The position numbers and the translations under genes are program-made. Below are positions 33,202 to 44,268 of a DNA stretch of 64,000 bases, one piece after another. The notes under the pieces are model-generated. The model was not told the DNA's origin and made no database searches. It saw only the letters and a list, made by a program, of their open reading frames with translations. The DNA comes from Flaccisagitta enflata (taxonomy: Eukaryota > Chaetognatha > Sagittoidea > Aphragmophora): NCBI GenBank assembly GCA_965153355.1, contig OZ231128.1, forward strand, positions 24,862,001 through 24,926,000. Reading direction: 5' to 3'. Numbering within the stretch: position 1 is the first letter of the stretch; each line of letters opens with the position of its first letter.

Positions 33202-34929
33202 ATGCCGAATATTCCTAGCCTAAATTCATCTCAACAGGAAAATGTTTCCTTTGAATGCAAAGATTGTGGAAAATGTTTTTTCTTCGAATATCGTTTAAAA
33301 GAACACCGGTTAATACACGAAAATGTTCTTCACGAGTGCTTTTACTGCGAAAAACATTTCAATACTAAGCTCAACCTTAAATCTCATGAAAATATCCATA
33401 CTGAAGAAAGGACTTATGAATGCAAAATGTGCGGAAAATCCTTTCTTAACAGTTCTCGACTGAAAGTACATGAATTAGTCCACAAAAGCGATAAAGCCTT
33501 TCAATGTGTAGAATGTGGTAAACGATTTTTATTGGAAACAAATTTCAAACAACATCAAAGAATTCACCAATCGGCTGGCAAACCTCATCAGTGCTCACTC
33601 TGTGATAAACGTTATTCGCATAATTCGGGACTCAGAAGGCACCACTTAACTCACCATGGAGAAAAGGGACACAAATGCTCGCAGTGCGGAAAACAATTTG
33701 ACTTTTTGTCAAACCTAAAGAAGCATCAGTTGATTCATAACGAAGAAAAGCCTCATGGTTGCGAAAATTGCACAAGCTATTTTCGCACAGAAGCGGAACT
33801 CAAACAACACATTAGAAAAGTGCATTTGGATAAAAAAGACTTTGAATGCGCAGAGTGTGGCAAGAAATTCAGTGTCCAATCATATCTCACAACTCACATG
33901 AAGACGCACACGCAACCAAAACGTCATGAATGCTCCAACTGCGGTATGAAGTTTCAAACAAAAACTGAAGTCAAAATTCATTTCAAGGTGCACAATGGGG
34001 TTTTAACGAGAGAATGTAAAGAATGTGGGAAGCTTTTTAACACTGCCTCAGATCTGAAACGGCATGAAATGAAACACGCGGGTGAAAAACATCATGAATG
34101 CAATGAATGTGGGAAGAAATTCCTCACGAACCCTGAACTGAGAAATCACCTTGCCGTGCACAGTGACTCAAAGCCACACGAATGTCTCATTTGTGACAAG
34201 AAATTCTCTCTTAAGTCACGCCTGAGAAGTCATGAAAAAATACACAATGAGGACAAATCTTTTGAATGCGTTGATTGTGGGCAAACTTTTTCAACTCAAT
34301 CAAGCCTCAATGGGCATAAACGACTTCATAAAGATAAGCAGCAAAACTATGAATGCGCTGAATGTGGAAAGAGATTTTCCACTAAGTCATATCTCAAGAC
34401 ACATGATAAAATTCACCATCAAGGAAATCATCACGAGTGCAAAGAATGCGGGAAAACTTTTCTTCATAAGATATCTCTAAAGGATCATGCGAATATTCAC
34501 CAAGGAGTGAAGCCCTATGAATGCAACGAATGCGGGAAGAAATTTAGTCATTTTGCCGGTCTTTACATCCACCAGAAACGCCACAAAGGAGATTTGCCTC
34601 ACCAGTGCAAAGAATGTGGGAAAAAATTCATAACGAAATCCAAACTACAAATCCACGAGAATGGTCACAACGGAGTAAAGCCACATCGATGCGACCAGTG
34701 CGGGAAAAGTTTTCGCACACAAAATGAGGTTACGGCTCACAACGTTGTTCACACTGGAATCAAATTGCACGAATGTGACGAGTGTAAAAAGAGATTTACC
34801 CATAAATCCAATTTGAATAGACATATGAAGTCTCACAAAAGTTCCAAACCTTTCGCATGTGAAAAGTGCGGGAAGGGTTTTACTCAAAAGTCTACTCTCA
34901 AGCAGCACGACTTTAAGTATCACGAATGA
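33202..34929 (+). CDS. C2H2 zinc-finger protein, 20 fingers
   Basis: A single-exon frame of 575 codons from ATG at 33202, the first ATG after an upstream in-frame TTG start at 33130. After about 18 residues it consists of 20 consecutive C2H2 fingers of the form C-x2-C-x12-H-x3-4-H, for example CKDCGKCF to HRLIH at the start and CEKCGKGF to HDFKYH at the end. Linkers are seven or eight residues but rarely the canonical TGEKP, being variants such as HNEEKPHGC. His often takes the usual aromatic place before the first Cys. There is no KRAB, BTB, SCAN or ZAD domain. It is presumably a nuclear DNA-binding regulator with unknown target. The pseudogene directly upstream is a likely tandem paralogue. 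Confidence 0.92.
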   Translation: MPNIPSLNSSQQENVSFECKDCGKCFFFEYRLKEHRLIHENVLHECFYCEKHFNTKLNLKSHENIHTEERTYECKMCGKSFLNSSRLKVHELVHKSDKAFQCVECGKRFLLETNFKQHQRIHQSAGKPHQCSLCDKRYSHNSGLRRHHLTHHGEKGHKCSQCGKQFDFLSNLKKHQLIHNEEKPHGCENCTSYFRTEAELKQHIRKVHLDKKDFECAECGKKFSVQSYLTTHMKTHTQPKRHECSNCGMKFQTKTEVKIHFKVHNGVLTRECKECGKLFNTASDLKRHEMKHAGEKHHECNECGKKFLTNPELRNHLAVHSDSKPHECLICDKKFSLKSRLRSHEKIHNEDKSFECVDCGQTFSTQSSLNGHKRLHKDKQQNYECAECGKRFSTKSYLKTHDKIHHQGNHHECKECGKTFLHKISLKDHANIHQGVKPYECNECGKKFSHFAGLYIHQKRHKGDLPHQCKECGKKFITKSKLQIHENGHNGVKPHRCDQCGKSFRTQNEVTAHNVVHTGIKLHECDECKKRFTHKSNLNRHMKSHKSSKPFACEKCGKGFTQKSTLKQHDFKYHE

Positions 34930-35039
34930 GATTTGATAAACGTATACAACTTATTTCTCCTCTCTTTGGTCCTGGTCCGCATTCACATTTAATGTACTGA
35001 CTCTTTCTCATTCTCCCTCTCTTTCTTCCGCCCCCCCCC

Positions 35040-35330
35040 CAACTTGGCCACCCTTTACCTTTTTTTAGGCCAGGAACACATTTAGTAAGTTACGTTGTTT
35101 GATTATTCCAATGATCAGAAGTCTTGTAAAAACTGCTATTTTTGTGGTTGTTTTATTCATTTTCGTTTATTGTCAATGATATCCCAGATACAACTCAATT
35201 TGGTGTACCCAAAACACTCAATTTTGATTATCCTGTTGATTTAATAACATCATGACTAATGTACAGTAAGAACAAGGCCAAAACCTTTAAGTCGCGTGCG
35301 GGACATAGATATTTTCATTGACCTGACTCC
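35040..35330. other. Downstream flank of zinc-finger gene
   Basis: AT-rich sequence with no firm polyadenylation signal near the stop. A decayed ACAAGGCCAAAACCTTTAAGTCGCGTGCGGGA module lies at 35271-35305. Confidence 0.35.
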
Positions 35331-35730
35331 ACCAGTTTCAATCAAAGCCTTAAAACCCTACAGTCTCAGTCCAAGCCGTGAAACCCCTCCAGTTTATTTA
35401 CAGCCCTGAGACCCCCCACTATCAATTTAAGCCTTGAAACCCACCAGTCTTAATTCAAGCCCCGGAACCCACCAGTCTTAATTCAAGCCCCGGAACCCAC
35501 CAGCCCCAATTTTAACCCCCAAAGTTTCACAAAAATCATTAAACTCACCATCCCCAACCCAAGCCCCGAAATCCTCTAGTCCCAACCAAAGCCCCAAAAC
35601 CCATTATATTACATTCAATAAAAGCTTTGAAACCCACCAGTGCAAATTTAAGCCTAGAGACCCACCAGTTTCAATTCAAACCATGAAACCCACCACTCAT
35701 AACCCAAGCCTCGAAACCCACCAGTTTCAA
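35325..35730. repeat. Degenerate minisatellite (GAAACCCACCAGTTTCAATTC)
   Basis: Units of roughly 26-31 bases with core AAACCCACCAGT and TTCAAGCC, considerably diverged. Confidence 0.75.
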
Positions 35731-35754
35731 AAAAGGAAATAACAAAAATATTCA

Positions 35755-36265
35755 AAATGACGCAGAGTGACTTTAATTGACCCAAAATGACTTCAAAAGT
35801 CCAAAAATGCCCCAAAATGACTAAGAATAACTCCAAACAGCCCACTTTGACAAAACATGACAAAATCCCAAAAAATGACAAAAAACAAAGTCCCCAGCCC
35901 GGAGGCTCTAACCTGGAGGCTCTAGCCTTGACCTTAAAACAACCCAAAATGACCCAAGACGACTCAAAATAACCCAAAATGACCTACAATGAGCCAAAGT
36001 GACCCAAAATTTCCAAAGAAGACCCATTAAGACAAAAAACAACAAAAAAGGACAAAAATGAGTTAAATGATCAAAATGAACAAAATGACATAAATGACCA
36101 AAACATACCAAAAACCATTTTAAATGACCAAAAATGACCTGAAATGTCCCAAGACGACTTAAAATGACTTAACACTACTTTAAATGCCCCAAAACGACAC
36201 AAATGACATAAATGAACAAGATGACTTAAATGATCAAAAATGACCAAAAATGACTAAAGCAAAAG
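35755..36265. repeat. 10-bp tandem repeat (AAAATGACCC)
   Basis: Diverged tandem decamers of AAAATGACCC or AAAATGACTT, interrupted near 35890-35940 by CCCGGAGGCTCTAACCTGG. Confidence 0.85.
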
Positions 36266-36389
36266 GCAACCAAAAACTAGTGGCGTTCGCCATATTGTGT
36301 TCCACGAAAACTTGAATTGGCGTGAAAAAGAAAGGCTAAAATTCATAGAAAAAATCTAATAATGATAACCAGACAAATCTGTGTTGTAG

Positions 36390-36605
36390 ATAATAGCCGC
36401 CTGTGGGCGGCCTAACTACCATCCATGGGCGATTTCACTGCCGCCTATGGGCGGCCTCACTGCCGCCTGTGGGCGGTCCCATTGCCGCCTGTGGGCGGTC
36501 CCACTGCCGCCTGTGGGCGGTCCCACTGCCACCTGTGGGTGGTCCCACTGCCACCTAAGGGTGGTCCCACTGCCACCTGTGGGTGGTCCCACTACCGCCT
36601 GTGTG
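36390..36605. repeat. 22-bp minisatellite
   Basis: About ten units of CCGCCTGTGGGCGGTCCCAC plus TG. The unit itself contains the palindrome CCGCCTGTGGGCGG. The period is not divisible by three, so open frames cycle every 22 residues. Confidence 0.92.
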
Positions 36606-36639
36606 TGTTTGTGTGTATGTGTGTGTGTGTGTGTGGAAA

Positions 36640-39100
36640 AAAAACTGGGTGGTGTGAGAAATCTGAACTGTGTGACATACATTGAAGAAAACTGGGCTGT
36701 GTGACACACATTCGGAGAAATCTGGGCAATGTGACACACATTCAAAGAAAACTGGACTGTGTGACACACATACGGAGAAAACTGGGTTGAGTGACACACA
36801 ATGGAGAAATCTGGGCTGTGTGACACACATTCGGAAAAAACTGGATTGTGTGACACACATTAGGAGAAAGCTAGGCTGTGTGACATACACTCGGAGAAAA
36901 CTGGGCTGTGTGACACACATTTGGAGAAAGCTAGGCTGTGTGACACACATTTGGAGAAAACTGGGCTGTGAAGCACACATTTGGAGAAAACTGGGCTATG
37001 TGACACACATATGGAGAAAACGGGGTTATGTGACACACAATGGAAAAACTGGGCTGTGTGACACACATTCAGAGAAAACTAGGTTGTGTGACACACACCG
37101 GAGACATCTGGGCAGTGTGACACACATTTGGAGAAAACTGGGTTGTGTGACACACATTTGGAGAAAACTTAGTTATGAGACACACAATGGAGAAAACTGG
37201 GCTGTGTGACACACATTTGGAGAAAGCTAGGCTGTGTTACACACATCAGAGAAAACTGGGTTGTGTGACACACATTCAGAGAAAACTGGGTTGTGTGACA
37301 CACATTTGGAGAAATCTGGGCTGTGTGACACACATTTGGAGAAAACTGGGTTGTGTGACACACATTTGGAGAAAACTGAGTTATGAGACACACAATGGAG
37401 AAACTGGGCTGTGTGACACACATTTGGAGAAAGCTAGGCTGTGTGATACACATCGGAGAAAACTGGGTTGTGTGACACACATTTGGACAAAACTGGGTTG
37501 TGTGACACACATCGGAGAAAACTGGGTTGTGTGACACACATTCGGAGAAAACTGGGTTGTGTGACACACATTTGGAGAAAACTGGGTTGTGTGACACACA
37601 TTCGGAGAAATCTGGGTTGTGTGACATACATTTGGAGAAATCTGGGTTGTGTGACATACATTTGGAGAAATCTGGGTTGTGTGACACACATAGGAGAAAA
37701 CTGGGTTGTGTGACACACATTTGGAGAAAACTGGGTTGTGACACACATTTGGAGAAAACTGGGTTTTGTGACACACATTCGAGGAAATCTGGGTTGTGTG
37801 ACACACATTCGGAGAAAACTGGGTTGTGTGACACACATTCGGAGAAAACTGGGTTGTGTGAGACACATTCGAGGAATCTGGGCTGTGTGACACACATTTG
37901 GAGAAAACTGGGTTGTGTGACACACATTTGGAGGAATCTGGGCAATGTGACACACATTTGGAGAAAACTGGACTGTGTGACACACATTCGGAGAAAACTG
38001 GGTTGTGTGACACACAATGGAGAAATCTGGGCTGTGTGACACACATTAGGAAAAAACTGGATTGTGTGACACACATTTGGAGAAAGCTAGGCTGTGTGAC
38101 ACACATTCGGAGAAAACTGGGTTGTGTGACACACGTTCGGAGAAAACTGAGTTATGAGACACACAATGGAAAAAACTGGGCTGTGTGATACATTTTGGAG
38201 AAAGCTAGGCTGTGTGACACACATCGGAGAAAACTGGGTTTTGTGACACACATTTGGAGAAAACTGGGTTGTGTGACACACATCGGAGAAAACTGGGTTG
38301 TGTGACACACATTCGGAGAAAACTGGGTTGTGTGACACACATTTGGAGAAATCTGGGTTGTGTGACACACATTCGGAGAAAACTGGGTTGTGTGACACAC
38401 ATTCGGAGAAATCTGGGTTGTGTGACACACATTGGAGAAAACTGGGTTGTGTGACACACATTTGGAGAAAACTGGGTTGTGTGACACACATTCGGAGAAA
38501 TCTGGGTTGTGTGACACACATCGGAGAAAACTGGGGTGTGTGACACACATTCGGAGAAAACTGGGTTGTGTGAGACACATTCGAGGAATCTGGGCTGTGT
38601 GACACACATTTGGAGAAAACTGGCTTGTGTGACACACAATGGAGAAATCTGGGCCGTGTGACACACATTCGGAGAAAACTGAGTTATGTGACACACAATA
38701 GAGAAAACTGGGCTGTGTGACACACATTCGGAGAAATCTGGGCAATGTGACACACTTTCGGAGAAAACTGTGTGACAAACATTCGGAGAACTGTGTGACA
38801 CACATTTGGAGAAAACTGGGTTGTGTGACACACAATGGAGAAACTTGGGCTGTGTGACACACATTCGGAAAAAACTGGATTGTGTGACACACATTCGGAG
38901 AAAGCTAGGCTGTGTGACACACATTCGGAGAAAACTGGGTTGTGTGACACACATTGGAGAAAACTGAGTTGTGTGACACACATTCGGAGAAAACTGGGTT
39001 ATGTGACACACAATGGAGAAAACTGGGTTCTGTGACACACATCAGAGAAAACTGGGCCGTGTGACACACATTCGGAGAAAACTGGGTTGTGTGACACACG
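36640..39100. repeat. 30-bp minisatellite, about 80 units
   Basis: Units of GTGTGACACACATTCGGAGA plus AAACTGGGTT with variants (TTTGG for TTCGG, missing trinucleotides). Because 30 is divisible by three, most frames on both strands stay open for up to 300 codons as decapeptide repeats. That is why large overlapping frames appear here. The array is bounded by GTGTTCCACG (36299) and by GTGTTCCACTATCGTGGAAC (39140). Confidence 0.95.
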
Positions 39101-39312
39101 GACGGACGAACGGACGGACGGAGAAACTCTGAATATAAAGTGTTCCACTATCGTGGAACACAATGACCAAAAACAACAAAAAATGACTCAAAATAACTCC
39201 AGACAACCCAAAATGACCAAAAACGACGCAAAAAAGCAAAGTGTTACCGACCGACGGACGGACTGACCGACTGACGGAGTGGGTTGTAGAGTCGCGTGCA
39301 CGCGACTAAAAA
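39100..39312 (+). mobile_element. GACGGAC runs and hairpin-family end
   Basis: A GGACGGACGAACGGACGG run directly follows the 30-bp array. Decamer-like AAAATGACC sequence and a second GACGGAC run follow, ending GGGTTGTAGAGTCGCGTGCA with the complementary arm and AAAAA. Confidence 0.65.
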
Positions 39313-39414
39313 GTTACAAGCAGTGAAAATATGGTCAACGAAAAGAAAACGGCAGATTCAGTATGTTGTGTCATAATGGGAATTTTTGGTAAAATCGTTT
39401 TATTTGCCACCTAC

Positions 39415-39518
39415 CTTGATTAACGCCTTCCGTGAGAATCCAAACATTTGGCGTTCTTCTGATGAGATTGACAATTCCTTTCAGGAAAGCTTTTTCAATG
39501 TTTTCCTCATCGTGCCAA
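39415..39518 (-). CDS. TRPM channel exon 3, N-terminal MHR region (minus-strand locus)
   Basis: Minus strand: the acceptor ends GAAAAAG, followed by one base finishing a codon, 34 codons and one leftover base before GTAGGT. The product (WHDEENIEKAFLKGIVNLI, then NVWILTEGVNQG) matches the TRPM stretch of the type [29 protein letters not shown] residue for residue in spacing. Its first phase fits exon 2 at 42977-43160, so the spliced product reads Gly-Gly-Thr-Gln-His-Trp, exactly the family's length between the GG and the helix. The acceptor has a poor pyrimidine tract. No following exon is recognised at lower coordinates. Confidence 0.82.
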
Positions 39519-39894
39519 CTTTTTCAATCAACAGTCAGTCAACACTCAATGATTTGCCAATGAGAATAAATAACACATATATCTATGAATATTGAAAAAA
39601 TAATGCAAGTTAGAATAGCTGTCAACGTCATTTGTAATAACTACTAAAGAGTTAAATTAAAGCAAGCATCGACGATCTAAGTTTTGTTAAAAGTTCCCCA
39701 CCCTCACCCCAGACGACGAAGGCAAAGCCCAATGTCTGAAGGTCACTTTTTTGGTACAACCATTTTCTACCAAATAAGTTCTGTCAATTTCTAGTCCTTG
39801 ATTTTTAGCATAACCCGATTTTTACATGTTAAAGTGCTGTTGAGAATGAAGTGAAACATGGATGAAGTATTTTTGGCTGTACTCACTGTTAATA

Positions 39895-40661
39895 CACCGT
39901 CTTTAAATCGAAATGGCAAATAGTAAACCTTTCTAGCTCCAAAACTACTAGCCCAAAAACCTTCGAATTTTCAGTGAATGTTGGCAACAACTGACCATTT
40001 TGTCATGCCAAAACTCAGATTTTAATACTGAACAGTTTGGGGGTCATTAAAGCATTGAAAAGCTATCAATTTTATGGAAAAAATCAATTTGTCCCAGCTA
40101 TATTTGCAAGAATCCCTTCTATTGTTTTTTTTCCTGATTAAGCAAGCTTGAACCCTTGGGTTGGTCTTAAATTAAGAGTTACAAATCATGAATATAAGTT
40201 CTGCTTGAAAATTTCATTATTTCTTTATATTTAAGAAGATTTGAATGATTTTCCAAATGATTGACAATCTGGATTTTAGCAATGATTATAATTGTCAAAA
40301 ACCAATGATTACCTCGAAATGTCTCCAACTTTTTTTCAATTTTTTTGGAAAAAAGTGTAATCTCTGAAAAATTTCCTATCATTTGAGACCGACCCCGGAG
40401 TTCTAGCTCAATTTTTTTGACATCTGTATATTGATAAAGACAAGTCTTTTCAAATAAAGCAAGAAAAAAAGATTCAGCCCTAAAAATTTGGTATATTCCG
40501 TGTGTTTTACTGACCCCAAACTATTCGGCAATAAAATCTGAGTTTCGGTATGACAAAATAGTCAGTTGTTACCAATATTCACTAAAAATTAGAAGGCTTT
40601 TGAGGTAGTAGTTTTGGATCTACAAAGGATTACTATTTGCCATTTCGATTTAAAGACGGTG
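39895..40661. mobile_element. 767-bp inverted-repeat element
   Basis: CACCGTCTTTAAATCGAAAT at the left matches the complement at the right. Arms of about 140 bases run through AACTACTA, TTTTTAGTGAATATTGG and GTTTGGGGTCA. It is non-coding. Fragments of the same family lie at 8645-8775 and 19155-19245. The target duplication is unclear (AATA is near both ends). Confidence 0.85.
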
Positions 40662-40699
40662 CAATAAGGTCATCGGACCTATGTTACATGCGTCGGCAC

Positions 40700-40905
40700 T
40701 TTAAAAAAAGTCAGGCAGACAGACAGACAAACAATTTTTTTTCTCCAAAAAGACATATGGAATGGGTTTTTACTCTTCCATGTTTCTTCTCTACTATTCA
40801 GTGCAATAAAAGCCTTTAAAACGACTTTGTAACGGACCGACGAACCAACTGACGGACCAACCAAAAGTGGCTTATTGAGTCGCATAGCACGCTACTAAAA
40901 ATAAA
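40700..40905 (+). mobile_element. Hairpin-family copy, degraded
   Basis: CAGACAGACAGACAAACAAT, then a GACGGACC run, GTGGCTTATTGAGTCGCATA and GCACGCTACTAAAAA. The stem is partly mismatched, indicating decay. Confidence 0.5.
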
Positions 40906-41154
40906 ATCGTTCCTTATGGTCTGTTGCGGAGATTGCCAACAACAACGTTTAGCTATCTTCCTCATGATTATGACGACAAATTCTTCCTTATTGGACATGA
41001 ATCTTTGAGAAATAGAAAAGAAATCGGTTCTTATGGCATGTTGGATAGGCTGCCGGTCCCCCGTGCACTCACTCACTCACTCAAAAAGAAAAAAAACAAG
41101 CCCGACCGGGCAACGATGCGTCCGGGCTGTGTCTCATCGTGTATTGATCGTGTG

Positions 41155-41400
41155 ACATATGTATGGAGAGACAGATGGACAAACAGACGGGTGAAAAGAC
41201 TCTCAAAACATGTTGGTTGATCATTTGTTTCAGTGAAGGATCGCATCGTGGCCAAAAACAGCCGAGAAACGCGGTTTATGCACAGGCGTAACGGACCGAC
41301 CGACCGACCGACGGACGGACCGACGGACCAACGGACCGACGGACGGACGGACGGACAGACCCTCTTATAGAGATGCGTTCCTGACGGACGCATCTAAAAA
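41155..41400 (+). mobile_element. Hairpin-family copy with alternative stem
   Basis: GACCGACCGACGGACGGACC run, GACAGACCCTCTTATAGAG, then stem GATGCGT, loop TCCTGACGG, stem ACGCATC and TAAAAA. The stem sequence differs from the consensus but still pairs completely. Confidence 0.65.
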
Positions 41401-41454
41401 CAGAAAAAGACGATTTTAGCGAAATGGTCTTTTATCCTTTATGGCTCTAGCTTA

Positions 41455-42787
41455 CAGTGTCTTCAATTACGGTTGACTTATTCTAAATAAGTGATGTGCC
41501 TCTCATGCTCATCCCTCTGACTTTTTCTTTTTTCCTCCTTTAGTATATTGTTTGACGTTTTGTATATCAAAATTTCAAGGGTCCAAGTCAAATAGTTTGT
41601 CCGTAGCACTAATTTGAAGTACCTCATGTATATATGGCTAAGACTGAAAAAATCGATTATTCGTTGAAACTTTTTTCCTATTATAACTTATTTTTTAATG
41701 GTTAGAGCTACAGATGCCAGATTAGTACAAGATGATTTGATGAAGTTTCAGGGTAGAAAATGAAACACAGTTTTTATCACCATTATTTAGTAATCATGTG
41801 AGAAATTGTTTGTTTGATGAAGTTTTTGTCAAAGTTGATTTCCAGGTCAAAAATGGAATCATGACACCAAATCCTTGTTCACGGATGACAATCAGAATTG
41901 CAGAACAAGGCATGACAATGTCACCCCCAGACTAAATTAGGTAATCAGAAGCAGTGATGCAAAGGCTATTTTAGGAATTGGGCAGGAAAGTGATTCAAAA
42001 TCCTCTCACCAATGACCCGGGGTGCCGATTCAGGGTAGCAGGGTAGCAATGCTACGTGGCAGGACAGCCACCAAGTGCGGCAGTTGCGGCAGATGTTGGG
42101 GAAAAGAGGATATAAGAAAGAGAAAGATGAGAAGCGAAAAACATTTTTGCCTAATGTGGTTTGTAAATTGAAATCAAAACCTTATTGATATGGAGCGAAA
42201 CCTGTTCTTATCATTGTAAACAAGTAAAATAAATATCAAGTAGGCTTCAATGGATTAGTTTTGCAAGAAAACAGAGGGATATCAATGGTAAAGAAAATGC
42301 GGCAGCCTTGGTTAGAATTTTCTTGCTACGCGGCAGCTTTACAGAATTGGCACCCTGGCCAATGACAAATCAACATTGGGGAATTTGGAACCAATGGACA
42401 GATGGATGGAAAGAGACAGATGGATGGGATGACAGACAGCAAATGTACCAACTGATTGACAGACTGATCAAGGTAATTGCTAAAAAACTTCATCGAATCA
42501 TCTTTAACTTGAGACCTATCTGGCATCTGAAGCTCAATCCATTTTGAAAAATTGAGAAATTTGAAAAAGAATATTGATAAACAATCAACTTTTTCAGACA
42601 AAACCATGAATACATGAAATACTTAAAATTAGTGCTACAGACAAACTAGTCGACATGGACCCTTGAAATTTTGATACAAAAAACGTCAAACAATATAGTA
42701 AAGGAGGAAAAAAAGAAAAATACAGAGTGTTGACCATGAGAGGCACACCATCTATTTAGAATAAGTCAACCGTAATTGAAGACCCTG
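41455..42787. mobile_element. 1333-bp inverted-repeat element with TA target duplication
   Basis: CAGTGTCTTCAATTACGGTT at the left and the complement of its right end form arms of some 350 diverged bases. TA flanks both sides (41453-41454 and 42788-42789). It contains the hAT-like insertion at 42017-42358 and no transposase frame. Confidence 0.85.
42017..42358. mobile_element. 342-bp hAT-like element with 8-bp target duplication
   Basis: Ends CCGGGGTGCCGATTC and ATTGGCACCCTGG are inverted repeats, with a second GCTACGTGGCAG pair inside. CCAATGAC flanks both sides exactly (42009-42016 and 42359-42366). An eight-base duplication and CAGGGTGCC-type ends are typical of hAT transposons. It is nested in the element at 41455-42787. 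Confidence 0.9.
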
Positions 42788-42976
42788 TATTAATGATTTT
42801 AAAGATACAGACTTGAGGCCTCCAGGCATTTGTCTAAAATAAGAAAAGATCTTATAAAAATCACTTTGGTCTGCGAAATATTTGAAAATGCTTTTTTTTA
42901 TCTGTTTCATAAAACACTAAGATTCTAATCATAAATCGGGAAACATACAATGAAAATAACTGAATTGTTGACTGAC

Positions 42977-43160
42977 TGTTGAGTGCCTCCTATAACAGAG
43001 AGGAGCAGTGAAGGAGATGGAATGTTCCATTCCCCCAAAAACAAAGTCTCGTACAATATCAGCTCAAAGCTGCGTAACTCTTCCAACCGGCCATAGTCCA
43101 GCAAAACGCAACGCTTGTCACGGCTCAAGCAACTCCGTTTCAAGTCCGCACCACGTTTAC
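42977..43160 (-). CDS. TRPM channel exon 2, N-terminal MHR region (minus-strand locus)
   Basis: Minus strand: acceptor CTCTCAATCCAAATAG, two bases finishing a Gly codon, 60 codons and two leftover bases before GTCAGT. The C-terminal half, LFLGEWNIPSPSLLLSVIGG, is the TRPM signature LLxxEWxxxxPxLVISVTGG that starts the SLOG fold. The first half (KRGADLKRSCLSRDKRCVLL) is basic and longer than in vertebrate proteins. Both phases agree with exons 1 and 3. The polypyrimidine tract is provided by the AC/GA microsatellite at 43175-43254. Confidence 0.85.
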
Positions 43161-43174
43161 CTATTTGGATTGAG

Positions 43175-43179
43175 AGAGA

Positions 43180-43239
<60 letters not shown>

Positions 43240-43260
43240 CACACACACACACACAAACAA
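43175..43260. repeat. (AC)n microsatellite beside TRPM exon 2
   Basis: A GAGAGAGA run and AC array with one CG interruption. On the minus strand it reads as a TG/TC tract ending about 15 bases before the exon 2 acceptor. Confidence 0.95.
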
Positions 43261-43555
43261 ACAGAAGGACAGACTGAGAGAGAGATAGAAATACTTCAGG
43301 ACAGATAATCAGACAGACAGACAGACAGACAAAGGACATATTTTTGTTTTTGAATTGTATCAGAAATTTTGTAAAATACTATACAATCAATCAATCAATA
43401 AATTAGTCTTCAAGTAGATTAGTAAATCAATGATTAACGACGCATCCATCGATCAATCGATCAATCAAGCAACCAATCTTATGAGAACAGATACCAGATA
43501 GATACCTAGATACACAGATACATGGAATCGGTTTCACTGTTCGACTTTCCCTCAC

Positions 43556-43949
43556 CGTCGATGGTAAATCTGATATTTCTTTCGGGTCCGTGAAAGTCGA
43601 CTTCGCGCGTTAAAAATCCTTCATCATCGAGCGGCACATTCCGACAAGTGAAGCAGTCGTTTGGACATCGTTTCGCTCTCGTGGCTCCGATGCCGATGGC
43701 GCCACTTCCAGCGCTTAAAAGCGACGCCCCTGAAGACGACGACACCGCCGCCGCCTCCACGTCGAGCGGCGACAGAAGAGTGGACCGGCGCGGCGAACGA
43801 GGCGAACGCGGCGAAGTGGTGCCCAAGAGTGGAGACAGAGTCGTGGGTAGAATGGAAAGCGGAGAAAACGCGGGACGGAATTTGTTATCACCACCTCGGT
43901 CGGCCGAGGAAGATTCGTCTTTAGTGAGTAGAGGATCGCTGTCTGACAT
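43556..43949 (-). CDS. TRPM channel exon 1 with start codon (minus-strand locus)
   Basis: Minus strand: ATG at 43947-43949 in context AAAGATGTCAG, 131 codons plus one base, then donor GTGAGG. The N-terminus MSDSDPLLTKDESSS contains an acidic dileucine-type motif (DSDPLL), as used for endolysosomal sorting. A Ser/Pro-rich stretch (SPRSPRSPRRS) and a Gly/Ala/Ser-rich stretch follow. The end, CPNDCFTC, then REVDFHGPERNIRFTIDG, resembles the TRPM segment with clustered Cys, a short beta strand ending FxG, and the RYVRLSxDT strand. I assign it to TRPM mainly because exons 2 and 3 follow on the same strand in matching phase. Alone it would be unrecognisable. Confidence 0.72.
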
Positions 43950-44094
43950 CTTTATTCGTTTGGTTCTAAAAACGTCGCTTTTGTTCAATCTTTGTTTTTC
44001 ATCTGTTTGTTTGTCTTTTTCTTATTTTTGTTTTGTCATCTTTTCAATCTTTACCGCTTTCATTTTTTTAGATGCCCTGTATTTCTTTTCACAG

Positions 44095-44170
<76 letters not shown>

Positions 44171-44172
44171 GC

Positions 44173-44203
<31 letters not shown>

Positions 44204-44209
44204 GCTGTT

Positions 44210-44268
<59 letters not shown>

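Noticed and set aside
36640-39100. Long overlapping open frames on both strands (up to about 300 codons)
   Set aside because: They are decapeptide repeats forced by a 30-bp tandem unit, with no start context, splice sites or domain.
43950-43988. Longer TRPM first exon beginning upstream of 43949
   Set aside because: The extension begins at a non-ATG codon. The ATG at 43949 has a good context.
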